Positions 24,813 through 33,414 of a stretch of DNA of 51,207 bases are shown piece after piece; the first letter of the stretch is position 1, and each line of letters begins with the position of its first letter. Position numbers and translations under genes: made by a program. Origin of the DNA: JBFGCA01 sp041567315 (GTDB taxonomy: Bacteria; Acidobacteriota; Thermoanaerobaculia; Multivoradales; JAHEKO01); NCBI GenBank assembly GCA_041567315.1, contig JBFGCA010000019.1:1-51207 (forward strand), read 5' to 3'. Under the pieces are notes generated by a model. That model had not been told where the DNA came from. It made no database searches and saw only the letters and a list, made by a program, of their open reading frames with translations.

Positions 24813-26537
24813 ATGCCGCTAGCCCTGGCGCGTGAGCAGAGGTGGATCGTCGGGCTCTGGGCGGCGCTGGCGCTGGGCTGCGGCTGGCTGGGGGCGCGGC
24901 TGTGGGCCGACCTCGCCAACACGCTGGCGGTCAACGGCCGCTGGGTGGCGACCAAGAACGAGGTCGCCAAAGAGCTGATGGGTGCGGAGTCGTTCTACCG
25001 CGGCCGGCAGACCCTGGCCGGGGGGCTGCTCAACCTGGGCGCCTGGCACGGCTACCAGGAGGTGGTGTCGGCGCGGCCGCTGGCGGCCGAGCGGCTGGAG
25101 GTCGACCTGCTGCTGCAGTCGGGCGCCCACCTGGCGGTGAGCTTCGGCCGGCTGCCCGGGGGCGGCTATTCGGGCATCCGGCTGAGCCAGGTGGGGGGGC
25201 GGCCGAGCGCTTTCTTCACCGCCACCGCCGAGGGCGAGTTCGTGCGGCTGGAGCCGATCCCGGCCCCGGGCAGCAACTCGAAGGGCGGCTCCAGCAGCGG
25301 CCCGGGCAGCAGTGCGGGCACCGGCACGGGCACCGGTCCGGGCAGTCGCGCGGCCGGCGGCACAGGCAGTGGTTTGGGCGCCGGTGCGGGTGGCACGGAC
25401 GGAGTCGCCGCGGACGGCAACCCCGCCGGTGGGCCCGCCGTCACTCCAAAGCCGCTGCGGCTGGCCCGCGACCGCATGACCCGTCTGGTCGTGGAGTTCG
25501 GGACCGACCGGGTCGGCGCCTCGCTCGACGGCGCGCCGCTCGGCGAATACGCGGTGGAGCTGCCGGCGGCGCATCACCTCGGGCTGCGCGGCGGCTTCAA
25601 GAACGCCTACGTCGACCGGCTGGAGGTCCGGCTGCGCGGCGGCGGGTCTCTGGTCGAGACCTTCGACGCCCCGCCGGCTGCGCGCCGGGTGACCCTCCTG
25701 GCAATGGTCGGCGCGCTGCTGCTCAACGCGCTCGGCTACGTGCTGATCTCCCGCTGGCGCGGAGGCGACGCCACCGAGCTGGCGCTCTACTTCGTGATGG
25801 TCAACGGCACGCTGCTGGTGCTCGCGCTGCTGTTCTGGGGCTTCGAGCGGCGGCGGGCCGACCGCTACCCGGCGGAGACCGCAGCGCTCACCCGCACCGA
25901 GGAGGACTGGCTCGAAGGGGCGGTGGCCGGCGTGCGCGCGGCGGTCGGGGAGCGCTACGCCAAGGTGCCGGAGGCGGGGGTCGTGCGGATCGTCGTCCTC
26001 GGCTCCTCGCAGACCTGGGGGGCGGGCGCCGGCCGCGAGGACGAGACCCCGGTGGCGGCCCTCGAGCGGCGGATGAACGCCGAGCCGGCCGGACCGCGCG
26101 TCGAGTGCATCAACCTGGGGATCCCCGCCACCGTGGCGGCCCACCACGCGCGGCTGCTCCAGCGCCGCTGGTGGCGGCTCCGGCCGCACCTGGCGGTGGT
26201 CAACCTGTCGAACAACGACCGCGACACCGGGCGGTTCGCGGTGGCCATGGAGAGACTGCTGGCGGCCGCCGAGCGGCGCGGCGTGCCGGTGGTCCTGGTC
26301 CAGGAGCCCAACTCGCCCGAGCGCCAGGACCGTACCCTGGCCGCCAACCACCGCACGCTGGCCGCCCTGGGCGAGAAGTGGGGCGCCCCGGTGGTCCCGA
26401 TGCACGCCGACCTGGCGGCCCTCTCCGACACCGGCTTCCTGTGGTGGGACAAGGTCCACATGACCTCGCTCGGCTACCGCCTCTTCGCCGAGCGCCTCCA
26501 CCAGACCCTCGCCCCCCTCGTCGCCCCCCTCGACTGA
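24813..26537 (+). CDS. Membrane-anchored SGNH/GDSL-type hydrolase
   Basis: A 574-residue protein starting at ATG 24813 (MPLALAREQRW). An N-terminal membrane segment (about 13-30) leads to a beta-sandwich-like region (30-135 and 210-275) split by a low-complexity Gly/Ser/Thr/Ala linker (about 150-215). Two more membrane helices follow (about 290-310 and 322-342). The C-terminal SGNH hydrolase has VVLGSSQTWGAG (block I Ser), NLGIPATVAA (Gly block), NLSNNDRD (Asn block) and DKVHMTSLGYRLFA (DxxH). The family deacylates or acylates lipids or glycans; its target here is unknown. The linker is encoded by short GGCACC/GGCAGC-like units. Confidence 0.75.
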   Translation: MPLALAREQRWIVGLWAALALGCGWLGARLWADLANTLAVNGRWVATKNEVAKELMGAESFYRGRQTLAGGLLNLGAWHGYQEVVSARPLAAERLEVDLLLQSGAHLAVSFGRLPGGGYSGIRLSQVGGRPSAFFTATAEGEFVRLEPIPAPGSNSKGGSSSGPGSSAGTGTGTGPGSRAAGGTGSGLGAGAGGTDGVAADGNPAGGPAVTPKPLRLARDRMTRLVVEFGTDRVGASLDGAPLGEYAVELPAAHHLGLRGGFKNAYVDRLEVRLRGGGSLVETFDAPPAARRVTLLAMVGALLLNALGYVLISRWRGGDATELALYFVMVNGTLLVLALLFWGFERRRADRYPAETAALTRTEEDWLEGAVAGVRAAVGERYAKVPEAGVVRIVVLGSSQTWGAGAGREDETPVAALERRMNAEPAGPRVECINLGIPATVAAHHARLLQRRWWRLRPHLAVVNLSNNDRDTGRFAVAMERLLAAAERRGVPVVLVQEPNSPERQDRTLAANHRTLAALGEKWGAPVVPMHADLAALSDTGFLWWDKVHMTSLGYRLFAERLHQTLAPLVAPLD

Positions 26538-26590
26538 ACATTCCTGCCACCGCAGAACATCTCACCCTCGACCAGCAGCTCATTTCTGCT

Positions 26591-26894
26591 GAGGGTGCCA
26601 CCCACTTGTTCGGGCGGCGACGCGACGCCCTTTTTCCGCAGAGGCAGCTTACTTCTGTGCACCCGCTCCATTATTCCTGCGTGAGGTGCCACCCATTTGT
26701 TCGAGGTCATGGTGCCGCCTCGCGAGCTGCCGCGCGAGGTGCCACCCGTTTGGTCGAGGAGGCCGTTTCATCGAGGTGCCACCCATTTGTCGGCCAGCCC
26801 ATTTGGTCGAAGGCGCTGCGTCGACGGCGCGAGGTGCGCACGCACTGCGTCGAAGGCCCTGCTCGGCGAGGTGCCACCCGTTTGGTCGAGGAGG
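26591..26894. repeat. Five copies of an interspersed GAGGTGCCACCC repeat
   Basis: Copies start at 26591, 26683, 26736, 26773 and 26868. The shared core is GAGGTGCCACCC[A/G]TTTG followed in most by [T/G]TCGAGG; two copies (26736, 26868) are identical over 27 bases. Spacing is irregular (92, 53, 37 and 95 bp), so this is neither a CRISPR nor a simple tandem array. The block fills the gap between the SGNH hydrolase and the metallo-beta-lactamase-like gene and ends 31 bp before that gene's ATG. No convincing coding capacity was seen. Confidence 0.8.
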
Positions 26895-26924
26895 CTAGGA
26901 TGGGAAGGTGGACGGTGCCGGGGC

Positions 26925-27860
26925 ATGAGGGGGGGCATCGCGGTGGTCCTGGGGGTGGCGGCGCTGGCGCTGTTTGCGGCCGGGTGCGCCACCTCTCGGC
27001 CGGCGCCGGGCGCCGCGACGGCGGCGGGCGGCGGGCCGGTCGCGCCACCGGCGAGGGATTTCGCACGGGCCGAGGGGGCCGGGCCCCCCGGGCCGGAGGC
27101 CGAGCGGGTGGGGGAGGATCTCGTCGTCCGGCGGATCGCGGAGCGGGCCTGGGTGGTCACCCACGAGCGGCCCTATCCGGCCAATTCGCTGCTTGTCCAG
27201 GCGGACGACGAGAGCCTGCTGCTGGTCGACACGCCGTGGACCCCGGAGGCCACGAAGCGGCTGCTCTCCTGGATCAAGGAGCGGTTCGGCCCCAAGCCTC
27301 TGCAGGCGGTCAACACCCACTTCCACCTGGACTCGCTGGGCGGCAACCCGGTGCTGCGAGGGGCCGGGATCCGGGTGGCCGGACACGGCCTGACCCGCTC
27401 GCTGCTCACCCATCGCGGGCTTCGCCGGCTACGCGAGCTGCGCCGGGGCCTGGCCGCCGAGCGGCCCGAGGAGGCGGCCCGGCTCCGCGATCTCGAGCTG
27501 GCGCCGCCCGGCTTCCTCTACGTGGCCTCGCGCTTCACCTTCCCCTTCGGCAGCGAGCGCTACGAGCTGATCCACCCGGGCGCGGCGCACTCGCCCGACA
27601 ACCTGGTGGTCTGGTTCCCTGACCGCCGCCTGCTGTTCGGCGGCTGCATGGTCAAGGGCGGCGCTTCGCTGGGCTTCCTGGGCGACGCCGACCTCGAGAG
27701 CTGGCCGGGCGCCGTCCACAAGCTGCAGGCGCTCGACCCGGCCGTCGTCGTCCCCGGGCACGGCGACCGTCTGGACCCGCGCCTTCTCCAGCACACGCTC
27801 GACCTGTTGGAGGAAGCGGCGTCGGGGCCTCCGACCCCCGAGTCCGGCGGCGGCTCGTAG
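26925..27860 (+). CDS. Subclass-B1-like metallo-beta-lactamase lipoprotein
   Basis: A 311-residue lipoprotein (lipobox ALFAAGC) with an MBL fold carrying a full B1 zinc set: HFHLD near 131-135 (H116, H118, D120), AHSPDNLVVW near 222 (H196), FGGCMVKGG near 241 (C221, with Lys224 three residues on) and PGHGD near 278 (H263). Spacing and context resemble IMP-type enzymes (GHTQDNVVVW, GGCFVK). The position of Asn233 appears to be Phe. B1 enzymes hydrolyse beta-lactams, but MBL-fold homologues with other substrates exist, so activity is inferred. The ATG at 26925 gives a proper lipoprotein signal; the longer frame runs into upstream repeats. Confidence 0.8.
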   Translation: MRGGIAVVLGVAALALFAAGCATSRPAPGAATAAGGGPVAPPARDFARAEGAGPPGPEAERVGEDLVVRRIAERAWVVTHERPYPANSLLVQADDESLLLVDTPWTPEATKRLLSWIKERFGPKPLQAVNTHFHLDSLGGNPVLRGAGIRVAGHGLTRSLLTHRGLRRLRELRRGLAAERPEEAARLRDLELAPPGFLYVASRFTFPFGSERYELIHPGAAHSPDNLVVWFPDRRLLFGGCMVKGGASLGFLGDADLESWPGAVHKLQALDPAVVVPGHGDRLDPRLLQHTLDLLEEAASGPPTPESGGGS

Positions 27861-28159
27861 AATCAATTTCTCCAGGAGGGTCACGCGAACTGGAAACCCA
27901 GCGCGGCGGCGAGCCCTAGCCGAATCCGGCGCGCCGGGGCGGGAAAGGACGGAGCGGACACGGGGACTTGTGGAGCCCGAACTGGACTGTGACCTGCGCG
28001 GCAGCTGCGCTGGTCGAGAACGCGCTTCGCGCCAGTGCCCGACCCTTGCCGGTACCAGCGGGGTCGCCCATAATCGGGTGGCTTCGGTGGCTCGGCCGCA
28101 CCGGACGGCGACCGGCAAACCTCTGTCGCCCTACCTGAAAACCACACCAGTATTCCCCT
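27861..28159. other. Intergenic region before argF
   Basis: About 300 bp with no supported gene or RNA. No T-box-, leader-peptide- or ARG-box-like signal was recognised. Confidence 0.45.
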
Positions 28160-29152
28160 ATGTCCCAGACGATGCAAACCGAGAACCGCGTGCAGTCGGC
28201 GCAGCGTCTGCTGGCCGAGCGCCGCAACGCCCGCCGCGGCAGGCCCGAGCGCTCCTTCCTGACCATCGCCGAGCTGACTCCCGAGCAGACGCGGTCGCTG
28301 ATCGCCGGCGGTCTCGCGGCCAAGCGCGAGCCGGCGGCGCTGGCCGGGGCGCTCGGCGGGTTGGCGGTGGCGCTGCTCTTCCAGAAGACCTCGACCCGCA
28401 CCCGGGTGTCGTTCGAGGTCGGGGTCGGCGAGATGGGCGGGCAGCCGCTCTACCTCGACTGGCGGACCTCCAATTTCACGCTGGCGCATCTGGAGGACGA
28501 GATCCGCGCCCTGTCGCGCTACGTCGACCTGGTGATGGCGCGGGTCAACGACCACGCTGACCTCGAGCTGATGCGGCGGCACAGCGAGGTGCCGGTGATC
28601 AACGGGCTGAGCGACCTCTACCACCCGTGCCAGGGGCTGGCCGACCTGATGACCGTCGCCGAGTACTTCGGCGAGCTGGACGGCCTCAAGCTGGCCTACG
28701 TCGGCGACGGCAACAACGTCTGCCACTCGCTGATCCACGGCGCGGTCCGCACCGGGGTCGAGATCGCCGTCGCCCACCCGCCGGGCTACGCGCCGCGCGC
28801 CGAGATCGTCGAGGCGGCGCGCCGGCTGGGGAAGGTGACCCTCACCGGCACTGCCGCCGAGGCGGTGGCCGGCGCCGACGTCGTCTACACCGACACCTGG
28901 GTGTCGATGGGCGACGAGGCCGAGACCGCGGAGCGCCACCGCGCCTTCGCCGGCTTCCAGGTCGACGAGGCGCTGCTGGCCCGGGCGCCGGACCATGCCC
29001 TCGTCATGCACTGCCTGCCGGCCCACCGCGGGTACGAGATCTCGGACGGCGCCCTCGACTCGCCCAACTCGGTGATCTTCGACCAGGCCGAGAACCGCAA
29101 GCACGCGCAGAAGTACCTGATGGCCTGGATCCTCGAGCGGCTGCCCGCCTGA
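28160..29152 (+). CDS. argF: Ornithine carbamoyltransferase
   Basis: A 330-residue cytosolic enzyme that condenses carbamoyl phosphate with ornithine to citrulline in arginine synthesis. The carbamoyl-phosphate loop is FQKTSTRTRVSFE (STRTR), with HPCQGLADLMT in the middle. The ornithine side has DTWVSMGDE and the catalytic Cys loop VMHCLPAHRG (HCLP). C-terminus AENRKHAQKYLMAW is typical. There are about 25 extra residues before the first helix compared with short homologues; the ATG at 28160 is the first in frame. There are no other arg genes adjacent. Confidence 0.93.
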   Translation: MSQTMQTENRVQSAQRLLAERRNARRGRPERSFLTIAELTPEQTRSLIAGGLAAKREPAALAGALGGLAVALLFQKTSTRTRVSFEVGVGEMGGQPLYLDWRTSNFTLAHLEDEIRALSRYVDLVMARVNDHADLELMRRHSEVPVINGLSDLYHPCQGLADLMTVAEYFGELDGLKLAYVGDGNNVCHSLIHGAVRTGVEIAVAHPPGYAPRAEIVEAARRLGKVTLTGTAAEAVAGADVVYTDTWVSMGDEAETAERHRAFAGFQVDEALLARAPDHALVMHCLPAHRGYEISDGALDSPNSVIFDQAENRKHAQKYLMAWILERLPA

Positions 29153-29266
29153 GCGGCGCCCGGCACCGGCCCCTTCCGTCCGCCTCGGAGCGCCACTGCG
29201 CCCCGGCGCTGTGAAACACTTGGCGCCCCGCCGGCGGCCGCCGCCGTTGGCCTCCTCCTCCCCGTC

Positions 29267-30958
29267 ATGAGCCGGATTCTGGTCACCAGCGCGCTGCCGT
29301 ACATCAACGGCGTCAAGCACCTGGGCAACCTGGTGGGCTCGATGCTGTCGGCCGACGTCTACGCCCGCTTCGAGCGCCAGCGCGGCCACGACGTGCTCTT
29401 CATCTGCGCCACCGACGAGCACGGCACGCCGGCCGAGCTGGCGGCGCTCGAGGAGAACCTGCCGGTGGCCGAGTACTGCCGCCGCCAGCACGCCATCCAG
29501 GCCGACGTCTACCGCCGCTTCGGGCTCTCCTTCGACTACTTCGGGCGCAGCTCCTCGCCGCAGAACCACGAGCTGACCCAGCACTTCTGCCGCCGGCTCG
29601 ACGCCCACGGGCTGATCGAGGAGCGCACCACCCGCCAGGTCTACTCCAACGCCGACGGCCGCTTCCTGCCCGACCGCTACATCGTCGGCCGCTGCCCGCA
29701 CTGTGGCTACGAGGCGGCGCGCGGCGACCAGTGCGAGAACTGCACCCGGGTGCTCGACCCCACCGACCTGCTCGAGCCCCGCTCGGCCGTCTCGGGCTCG
29801 ACCGAACTCGAAGTCCGCGAGACCCGCCACCTGTTCCTCAAGCTCTCCGAGCTCGCCGACCGGGTGGGCGAGTGGGTGGAGCAGCGGCGCGACTGGCCGC
29901 CGCTGGTCTCCTCGATCGCCCGCAAGTGGCTGACTGAGGGGCTCCGCGACCGCTGCATCACCCGCGATCTGGACTGGGGGGTGCCGGTCGACCGGCCGGG
30001 CTTCGAGGGCAAGGTGTTCTACGTCTGGTTCGACGCCCCCATCGAGTACATCGGGGCGACCCGCGAGTGGGCCGACCAGGATCCGGCGGGCCGCGACTGG
30101 AAGTCGTGGTGGTGCGCGGCCGACGACGTGCGTTACGTCCAGTTCATGGCCAAGGACAACGTGCCCTTCCACACCGTCAGCTTCCCGGCCACCCTGCTGG
30201 GCTCGGGCGAGCCCTGGAAGCTGGTCGACTACATCAAGGGCTTCAACTGGCTGACCTACGCCGGCGGCAAGTTCTCGACCAGCCGGCGGCGCGGCGTCTT
30301 CATGGACCAGGCGCTCGACAAGCTGCCCGCCGACTACTGGCGCTACTGGCTGCTGGCCAACGCCCCCGAGTCGAGCGACGCCGACTTCACCTTCGAGCTG
30401 TTCGCGGCCGGCGTCAACAAGGACCTGGCCGACACCTACGGCAACTTCGTCAACCGGCTGCTCAAGTTCACGCGCTCGCGGTTCGAGGGGCGGGTGCCGG
30501 TCGAGGGCGAGCCGGGCGCCGACGAGCGCGAGCTGGTCGAGCGGCTGGGCGCCGGGGTCGAGGCCTACCACCAGCACATGGAGCGCATCGAGTTCCGCAA
30601 GGCGCTGGCCGAGCTGCGTGGCCTGTGGGCGGCGGGCAACGAGTACCTGACCCGCACCGCGCCGTGGAAGGCGATCGCCGAGGACCGCGACCGGGCGGCC
30701 GCCATCGTCCGCACCGGTCTGCAACTCGTGCGGCTGTCGACGGTCCTCGCCTGGCCGGTGATCCCCGACACCGCCGCCAAGGTGCTGGCGGCGCTGGGCG
30801 GGGCGCCCGAGATGCCGCCCTGGCCGGCCGGGCCGGTGGCCGAAGAGCTGGCGGCGCTCGAGCCCGGTCAGCCGCTCGGCGAGCTCGGCATACTGTTCCG
30901 CAAGCTGCCGCCGGAGGAGGTCGAGGCGCTCGAGGCGGAGTTCAGGGGGAAGGAATGA
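29267..30958 (+). CDS. metG: Methionyl-tRNA synthetase
   Basis: A 563-residue class I synthetase charging tRNA-Met. SALPYINGVKHLGNL carries the HIGH-equivalent (HLGN). The zinc knuckle CPHCGYEAARGDQCENC is the Cys4 type, and YVWFDAPIEYI is in the catalytic core. The KMSKS loop is replaced by GGKFSTSRRRGVF (KFSTS), a variant also known to me from other bacterial MetRS. The anticodon-binding helical domain covers about 400-550. It lacks the C-terminal tRNA-binding EMAPII domain, so it is the short form. Its TGA overlaps the ATG of the next gene by four bases. Confidence 0.94.
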   Translation: MSRILVTSALPYINGVKHLGNLVGSMLSADVYARFERQRGHDVLFICATDEHGTPAELAALEENLPVAEYCRRQHAIQADVYRRFGLSFDYFGRSSSPQNHELTQHFCRRLDAHGLIEERTTRQVYSNADGRFLPDRYIVGRCPHCGYEAARGDQCENCTRVLDPTDLLEPRSAVSGSTELEVRETRHLFLKLSELADRVGEWVEQRRDWPPLVSSIARKWLTEGLRDRCITRDLDWGVPVDRPGFEGKVFYVWFDAPIEYIGATREWADQDPAGRDWKSWWCAADDVRYVQFMAKDNVPFHTVSFPATLLGSGEPWKLVDYIKGFNWLTYAGGKFSTSRRRGVFMDQALDKLPADYWRYWLLANAPESSDADFTFELFAAGVNKDLADTYGNFVNRLLKFTRSRFEGRVPVEGEPGADERELVERLGAGVEAYHQHMERIEFRKALAELRGLWAAGNEYLTRTAPWKAIAEDRDRAAAIVRTGLQLVRLSTVLAWPVIPDTAAKVLAALGGAPEMPPWPAGPVAEELAALEPGQPLGELGILFRKLPPEEVEALEAEFRGKE

Positions 30959-32022
30959 CGCCCGATCGGAGACCTGCAGCGATCGAGAGGGCCCCGCTCG
31001 GCGCGCCCGGGCCGGCCCCCGATCTGGCCCGCCGGCCGGCCTCGGTGGTGGCCCTGGTCCTGGCGGCGGTCCTGGCCCTCTGCCTGACCGCCTTCCCGAC
31101 CACCGCCCGCGCCCAGACCGCCACCGAGCTGCTGCTGGGCGGCGGGGGCAACCTCGGCGACTCGCTGGCCGAGGCCCTCAACCGCGAGCGGGCGAAGAGG
31201 AGGCTGCCGCCGCTTGCCGCCGAGCCGCGGCTCGAAGCCGCCGCCGGGCGCCAGGCCGAGGACGCCGCCGACGAGGCCGCCTTCTCGACCGGGGCGGTCG
31301 AGGTCGCGGGGCTGGTCGACGCCGACGGCGTCGCCGCCGGCCTCGAGCGGGTGGGCTACGCGCCCCGCAGCTTCGCCACCTCGGTGATCGTCAGCGACGA
31401 GCCGGAGGCGGCGCTGGCGGCGCTGCTGGCCGAGGAGGGCAGCCGCGAGCAGCTGCTGTCGCGCGAGTTCGCCGATCTGGGGGTGGGGGTCGCGCCGCTC
31501 GCCGGAGCGCGGCTCTACGTGCTGGTGCTGGCCGCCGAAGAGGGGGCGGCGCCGCGGATCGCGGCCGGCCCGGGCGGCAGCGCGGGCGGCGCCGGCGCGA
31601 CAACCGCGGCCGAGCCGCTGGACCTGCCGGCCGCCCGCAAGGACCTGCTCAAGGAGCTCAACAAGACCCGCAAGCGTGAGCGCCGGCCGCCGGTCAGGCC
31701 CAGCCGCTGTCTCGACGCGGTGGCCCAGCAGCAGGCCGAGCGGCTCGCCGAGCGGGGGCTCGCGGCCGCGCAGGGCGCCGACGCCTTCATCCGCGTCAAG
31801 GCCGGGTTCTGCGAGGCGCGCCAGGCCGCCGAGAACGTCGCCCAGGGACCGGCCACCGTCGAGCAGGCGCTGGCGGAGTGGCTGGCCGCCGACGGCCCGC
31901 GCGCGACGCTGCTGGGCCGGCAGTACACCCAGGTCGGGGTCGGGGTGGGCACCGACGCCGGGTCGACGACCACCTGGGTGGTGGTCTTGAGCTCGATGGA
32001 GCCGCCCCTGGACTACGAGTAG
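30955..32022 (+). CDS. Secreted protein with two CAP/SCP-like domains
   Basis: A 355-residue exported protein. A longer basic N-terminus leads into a Sec signal peptide (about 30-57, ending TTARAQ). CAP-like domain 1 (about 68-195) contains LAEALNRERAKRRLPPLAAE and a final SREFADLGVGVAPLAGARLY. A Gly/Ala-rich linker (about 203-220) leads to domain 2 (about 225-350) with LLKELNKTRKRERRPPVRPS and RQYTQVGVGVG. The classic HxxE/EHxxH catalytic residues are not evident, so both may be degenerate binding domains. Translationally coupled to metG (ATGA), with AAGGA upstream. Confidence 0.75.
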   Translation: MTPDRRPAAIERAPLGAPGPAPDLARRPASVVALVLAAVLALCLTAFPTTARAQTATELLLGGGGNLGDSLAEALNRERAKRRLPPLAAEPRLEAAAGRQAEDAADEAAFSTGAVEVAGLVDADGVAAGLERVGYAPRSFATSVIVSDEPEAALAALLAEEGSREQLLSREFADLGVGVAPLAGARLYVLVLAAEEGAAPRIAAGPGGSAGGAGATTAAEPLDLPAARKDLLKELNKTRKRERRPPVRPSRCLDAVAQQQAERLAERGLAAAQGADAFIRVKAGFCEARQAAENVAQGPATVEQALAEWLAADGPRATLLGRQYTQVGVGVGTDAGSTTTWVVVLSSMEPPLDYE

Positions 32023-32046
32023 CCCCCAGCCGCCAGTCCCCGGCCG

Positions 32047-33252
32047 CTAGCCGCCGGCAGGCCCCGCCCGCGCCCAGCGCCAGGCCAGGGGCAGGACGGC
32101 GAGGGCGAGCAGCACCTCGAGCCCGCCGCAGACCAGGAAGGCGTAGCCGAAGCCGCGCGCCGCGTAGGCCCACTGGCCGATCAGCGGGCCGATCGCGAAG
32201 CCCAGCGATCCCGCCAGGTTGAAGCCCCCCATGGCGCTGCCGCGGGTCAGCGGGTCGCTGAGCTGGGCGGTGAGCAGCAGCGCCGGCGGGAACATCAGCG
32301 CCGCGAACACCCCCAGCGTCACCATCACCGGCCGCAGCAGCTCGAGGTCGCACAGCCCGACCACCGCCAGCAGCGCGCCGTAGAGCAGCGAGCCGGTGAT
32401 CAGCAGCGGGTAGGGGCCGGTCCGCTCGGCCAGCTTGCCGGCGAAGAACTGGAGCAGCGCGAAGGGCAGCAGAAACAAACCCAGGTAGCGGCCGCGGATC
32501 GTCGGGCCGGCGCCCAGCGTGTCGAGATAGAGCGGGAAGACCACCACGAACAGCCCCACCGAGAAGCGGTCCACGAAGTGGAAGAGCATCGGCATCAGCA
32601 GCCGGGGCCGGGCGGCGAGGGCGCGGCCGATGTCGGCAATCCGGCCGTGCGGGCGCAGTCCCGGGGCCTCGCGCAGCGCCAGCGCCGCCACCGCCAGCAG
32701 CGCGAACAGCACCGCCGCCGCCTGCAGCGGCGCCCGCGCCCCCAGCCAGCCGGTGAGGTAGCCGCCGGTGGGTGCGCCCAGGGCGACGCCGAAGATCAGC
32801 GACGCTCCCATCAGCCCCATGTAGGCGCCGCGCCCGCGGCGCCCGGAGTGATCGAGCACCACCGCCATCGCCAGCGACCAGCCCATCACGGCGGTGGCGC
32901 CCTGCACGAAGCGCAGCGCCAGCAGCGGCCCCACCGCCTCCACCTGCCCGTAGGCGGCGTAGATCAGCGCCGAGACCAGGAAGCCGGCCACCACGAACGG
33001 CTTGCGCCGCCCCAGCCGGTCGCTGGCCAGGCCCCACAGCGGCGCGAAGACGACATAGGCCAGGGTCTCGATCGAGAAGAACCAGGTGGCGTGCCGGTCG
33101 GTCCCGCCCAGCTCGTCGATGATGAACTCCTTGAGCCCCGCCACCACCAGGGTGAGGTTGAACATCGCCCCGAACAGCAGCACGCAGGGCAGCACGATGC
33201 CCCGACCGACGCCGGAGGCGGGGCGGGCTGGTTGTTGGCGGGATGCAGGCAT
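32047..33252 (-). CDS. Major facilitator superfamily transporter
   Basis: A 401-residue inner-membrane transporter with about twelve hydrophobic helices. The loop between helices 2 and 3 carries LWGLASDRLGRRKPF (G..SDR.GRRK, the MFS motif A), and helix 5 has FGVALGAPTGGYL. The ATG at 33252 (MPASRQQ) is the first in-frame start at a sensible distance from the opening helix; the longer frame runs antisense through the histidine-kinase gene. The substrate cannot be told. Convergent with the CAP-domain gene and divergent from the kinase operon. Confidence 0.85.
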   Translation of the reverse strand: MPASRQQPARPASGVGRGIVLPCVLLFGAMFNLTLVVAGLKEFIIDELGGTDRHATWFFSIETLAYVVFAPLWGLASDRLGRRKPFVVAGFLVSALIYAAYGQVEAVGPLLALRFVQGATAVMGWSLAMAVVLDHSGRRGRGAYMGLMGASLIFGVALGAPTGGYLTGWLGARAPLQAAAVLFALLAVAALALREAPGLRPHGRIADIGRALAARPRLLMPMLFHFVDRFSVGLFVVVFPLYLDTLGAGPTIRGRYLGLFLLPFALLQFFAGKLAERTGPYPLLITGSLLYGALLAVVGLCDLELLRPVMVTLGVFAALMFPPALLLTAQLSDPLTRGSAMGGFNLAGSLGFAIGPLIGQWAYAARGFGYAFLVCGGLEVLLALAVLPLAWRWARAGPAGG

Positions 33253-33414
33253 GGGGCCGGGACCGGCGGGCGGCGGCGAGTGTACGCAAAGGCCATCGCG
33301 GGACCAACCGTCGCGGCTGGACGGCGCCACCCGGCAAGGCGGGAGGGCGCGCCACCCCAACGGATATTCCGGCGCCGGTAGGGGCGGCGAATACTCGCTG
33401 GGGAGGGCGTAGGC

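Noticed and set aside
26591..26894. CRISPR array
   Set aside because: Repeat spacing varies from 37 to 95 bp, copies differ at their ends, and there are no cas genes.
27881..30724. 947-residue minus-strand open frame across argF and metG
   Set aside because: Antisense shadow of two well-identified genes; no domain signatures.
33285..33315. Second GEMM-like riboswitch before the kinase operon (ACGCAAAGG...CGGGACC)
   Set aside because: The P2 hairpin and the 5' AAAGGC block are absent and the spacing is wrong.
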